DNA of 6,035 bases from NCBI GenBank assembly GCA_022563115.1, contig JADFNY010000243.1:1-6035 (forward strand), given 5' to 3'. The position numbers and the translations under genes are program-made. The DNA is from Acidobacteriota bacterium (GTDB lineage: Bacteria; Acidobacteriota; UBA890). The notes beneath the pieces were generated by a model, which made no database searches, had not been told where the DNA came from, and was given only the letters and a program-made list of their open reading frames with translations. The stretch's first letter is position 1, and each line of letters opens with the position of its first letter. Of the stretch, positions 5,812-6,035 are shown in pieces.

Positions 5812-6035
5812 ATGAGTAAAGAAGAACGGGTCATGAAAAGGATCTCGAAGATACTCTCCAAGCTCGAGCCGGAAACAGCAGCCAGGGTGGCCCGACAGGT
5901 CGCGGACTATTACGACGCTGACACGGCCTCGGAGGAACCCGATGACCCCGAGCCGCCGAAGACCGAGCCACAGCAACCGGAGGACGACTCTTCCAAGCCC
6001 GCGTTCATGCGCACGCAACACAGGATGACGATAGG
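5812..6035 (+). CDS. Small charged hypothetical protein, 3'-truncated
   Basis: The frame opens with ATG at 5812 behind a strong GAGGAGG and stays open to the right edge (74 complete codons). I do not recognise the family. The N-terminal 30 or so residues (MSKEERVMKRISKILSKLEP, then TAARVARQVADYYDA) look like one or two basic amphipathic helices. The next stretch is acidic and Pro/Gln-rich (EEPDDPEPPKTEPQQPEDD) and probably disordered. There is no signal peptide or membrane segment, so a cytoplasmic protein is likely. It is divergent from the kinase. A short regulator, adaptor or kinase substrate is conceivable from position, but nothing in the sequence shows it. The minus-strand frames opposite it lack any start signal or recognisable domain. 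Confidence 0.6.
   Translation, partial: MSKEERVMKRISKILSKLEPETAARVARQVADYYDADTASEEPDDPEPPKTEPQQPEDDSSKPAFMRTQHRMTI

Noticed and set aside
5761..6021. Minus-strand open frame of 86 codons at the right end
   Set aside because: It has no ribosome binding site or recognisable domain, and lies opposite a plus-strand frame with a strong GAGGAGG site.

Overview
This window appears to come from a GC-rich Gram-negative bacterium. The clues are two proteins with classical Sec signal peptides, one of which looks like a small outer-membrane beta-barrel, and a transmembrane eukaryotic-type Ser/Thr kinase. Kinases, serine hydrolases and imidazolonepropionase-like amidohydrolases of these types are common in Acidobacteriota, Myxococcota and related environmental lineages. 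The sequence alone does not fix the phylum.

Layout. (i) 1-1149, plus strand: the 3' part of a metal-dependent amidohydrolase, cut by the left edge. (ii) 1150-1233: a short gap between convergent genes, holding a GC-rich hairpin and one copy of a 30-nt repeat. (iii) 5650 down to 1234, minus strand: three consecutive genes. In transcription order they are a 749-residue membrane Ser/Thr kinase (5650-3401), a secreted class C beta-lactamase-like serine hydrolase (3207-1753) and a small exported beta-barrel protein (1719-1234). The kinase and hydrolase are 193 nt apart, and that gap holds two perfect 13-nt palindromes and a larger inverted repeat. The hydrolase and barrel genes are 33 nt apart and almost certainly co-transcribed. 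The second copy of the 30-nt repeat fills nearly all of that 33-nt gap, so near-identical repeats bracket the barrel gene. (iv) 5651-5811: a divergent intergenic region. (v) 5812-6035, plus strand: the start of a small charged protein that runs off the right edge.

The most notable feature is the kinase. A complete cytoplasmic Hanks-type kinase domain is followed by a duplicated hydrophobic segment, one clear transmembrane helix and a long Pro/Ala/Glu linker with five exact PEPGPAA heptads. It ends in a full-length SYLF (Ysc84, formerly DUF500) lipid-binding domain. By the positive-inside rule the SYLF domain would sit outside the inner membrane, where PASTA or other sensor domains sit in better-known receptor kinases. 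The inferred theme of the minus-strand cluster is cell-envelope sensing and maintenance: a possible lipid-sensing receptor kinase next to a periplasmic serine hydrolase and an outer-membrane protein. The link is by position only.
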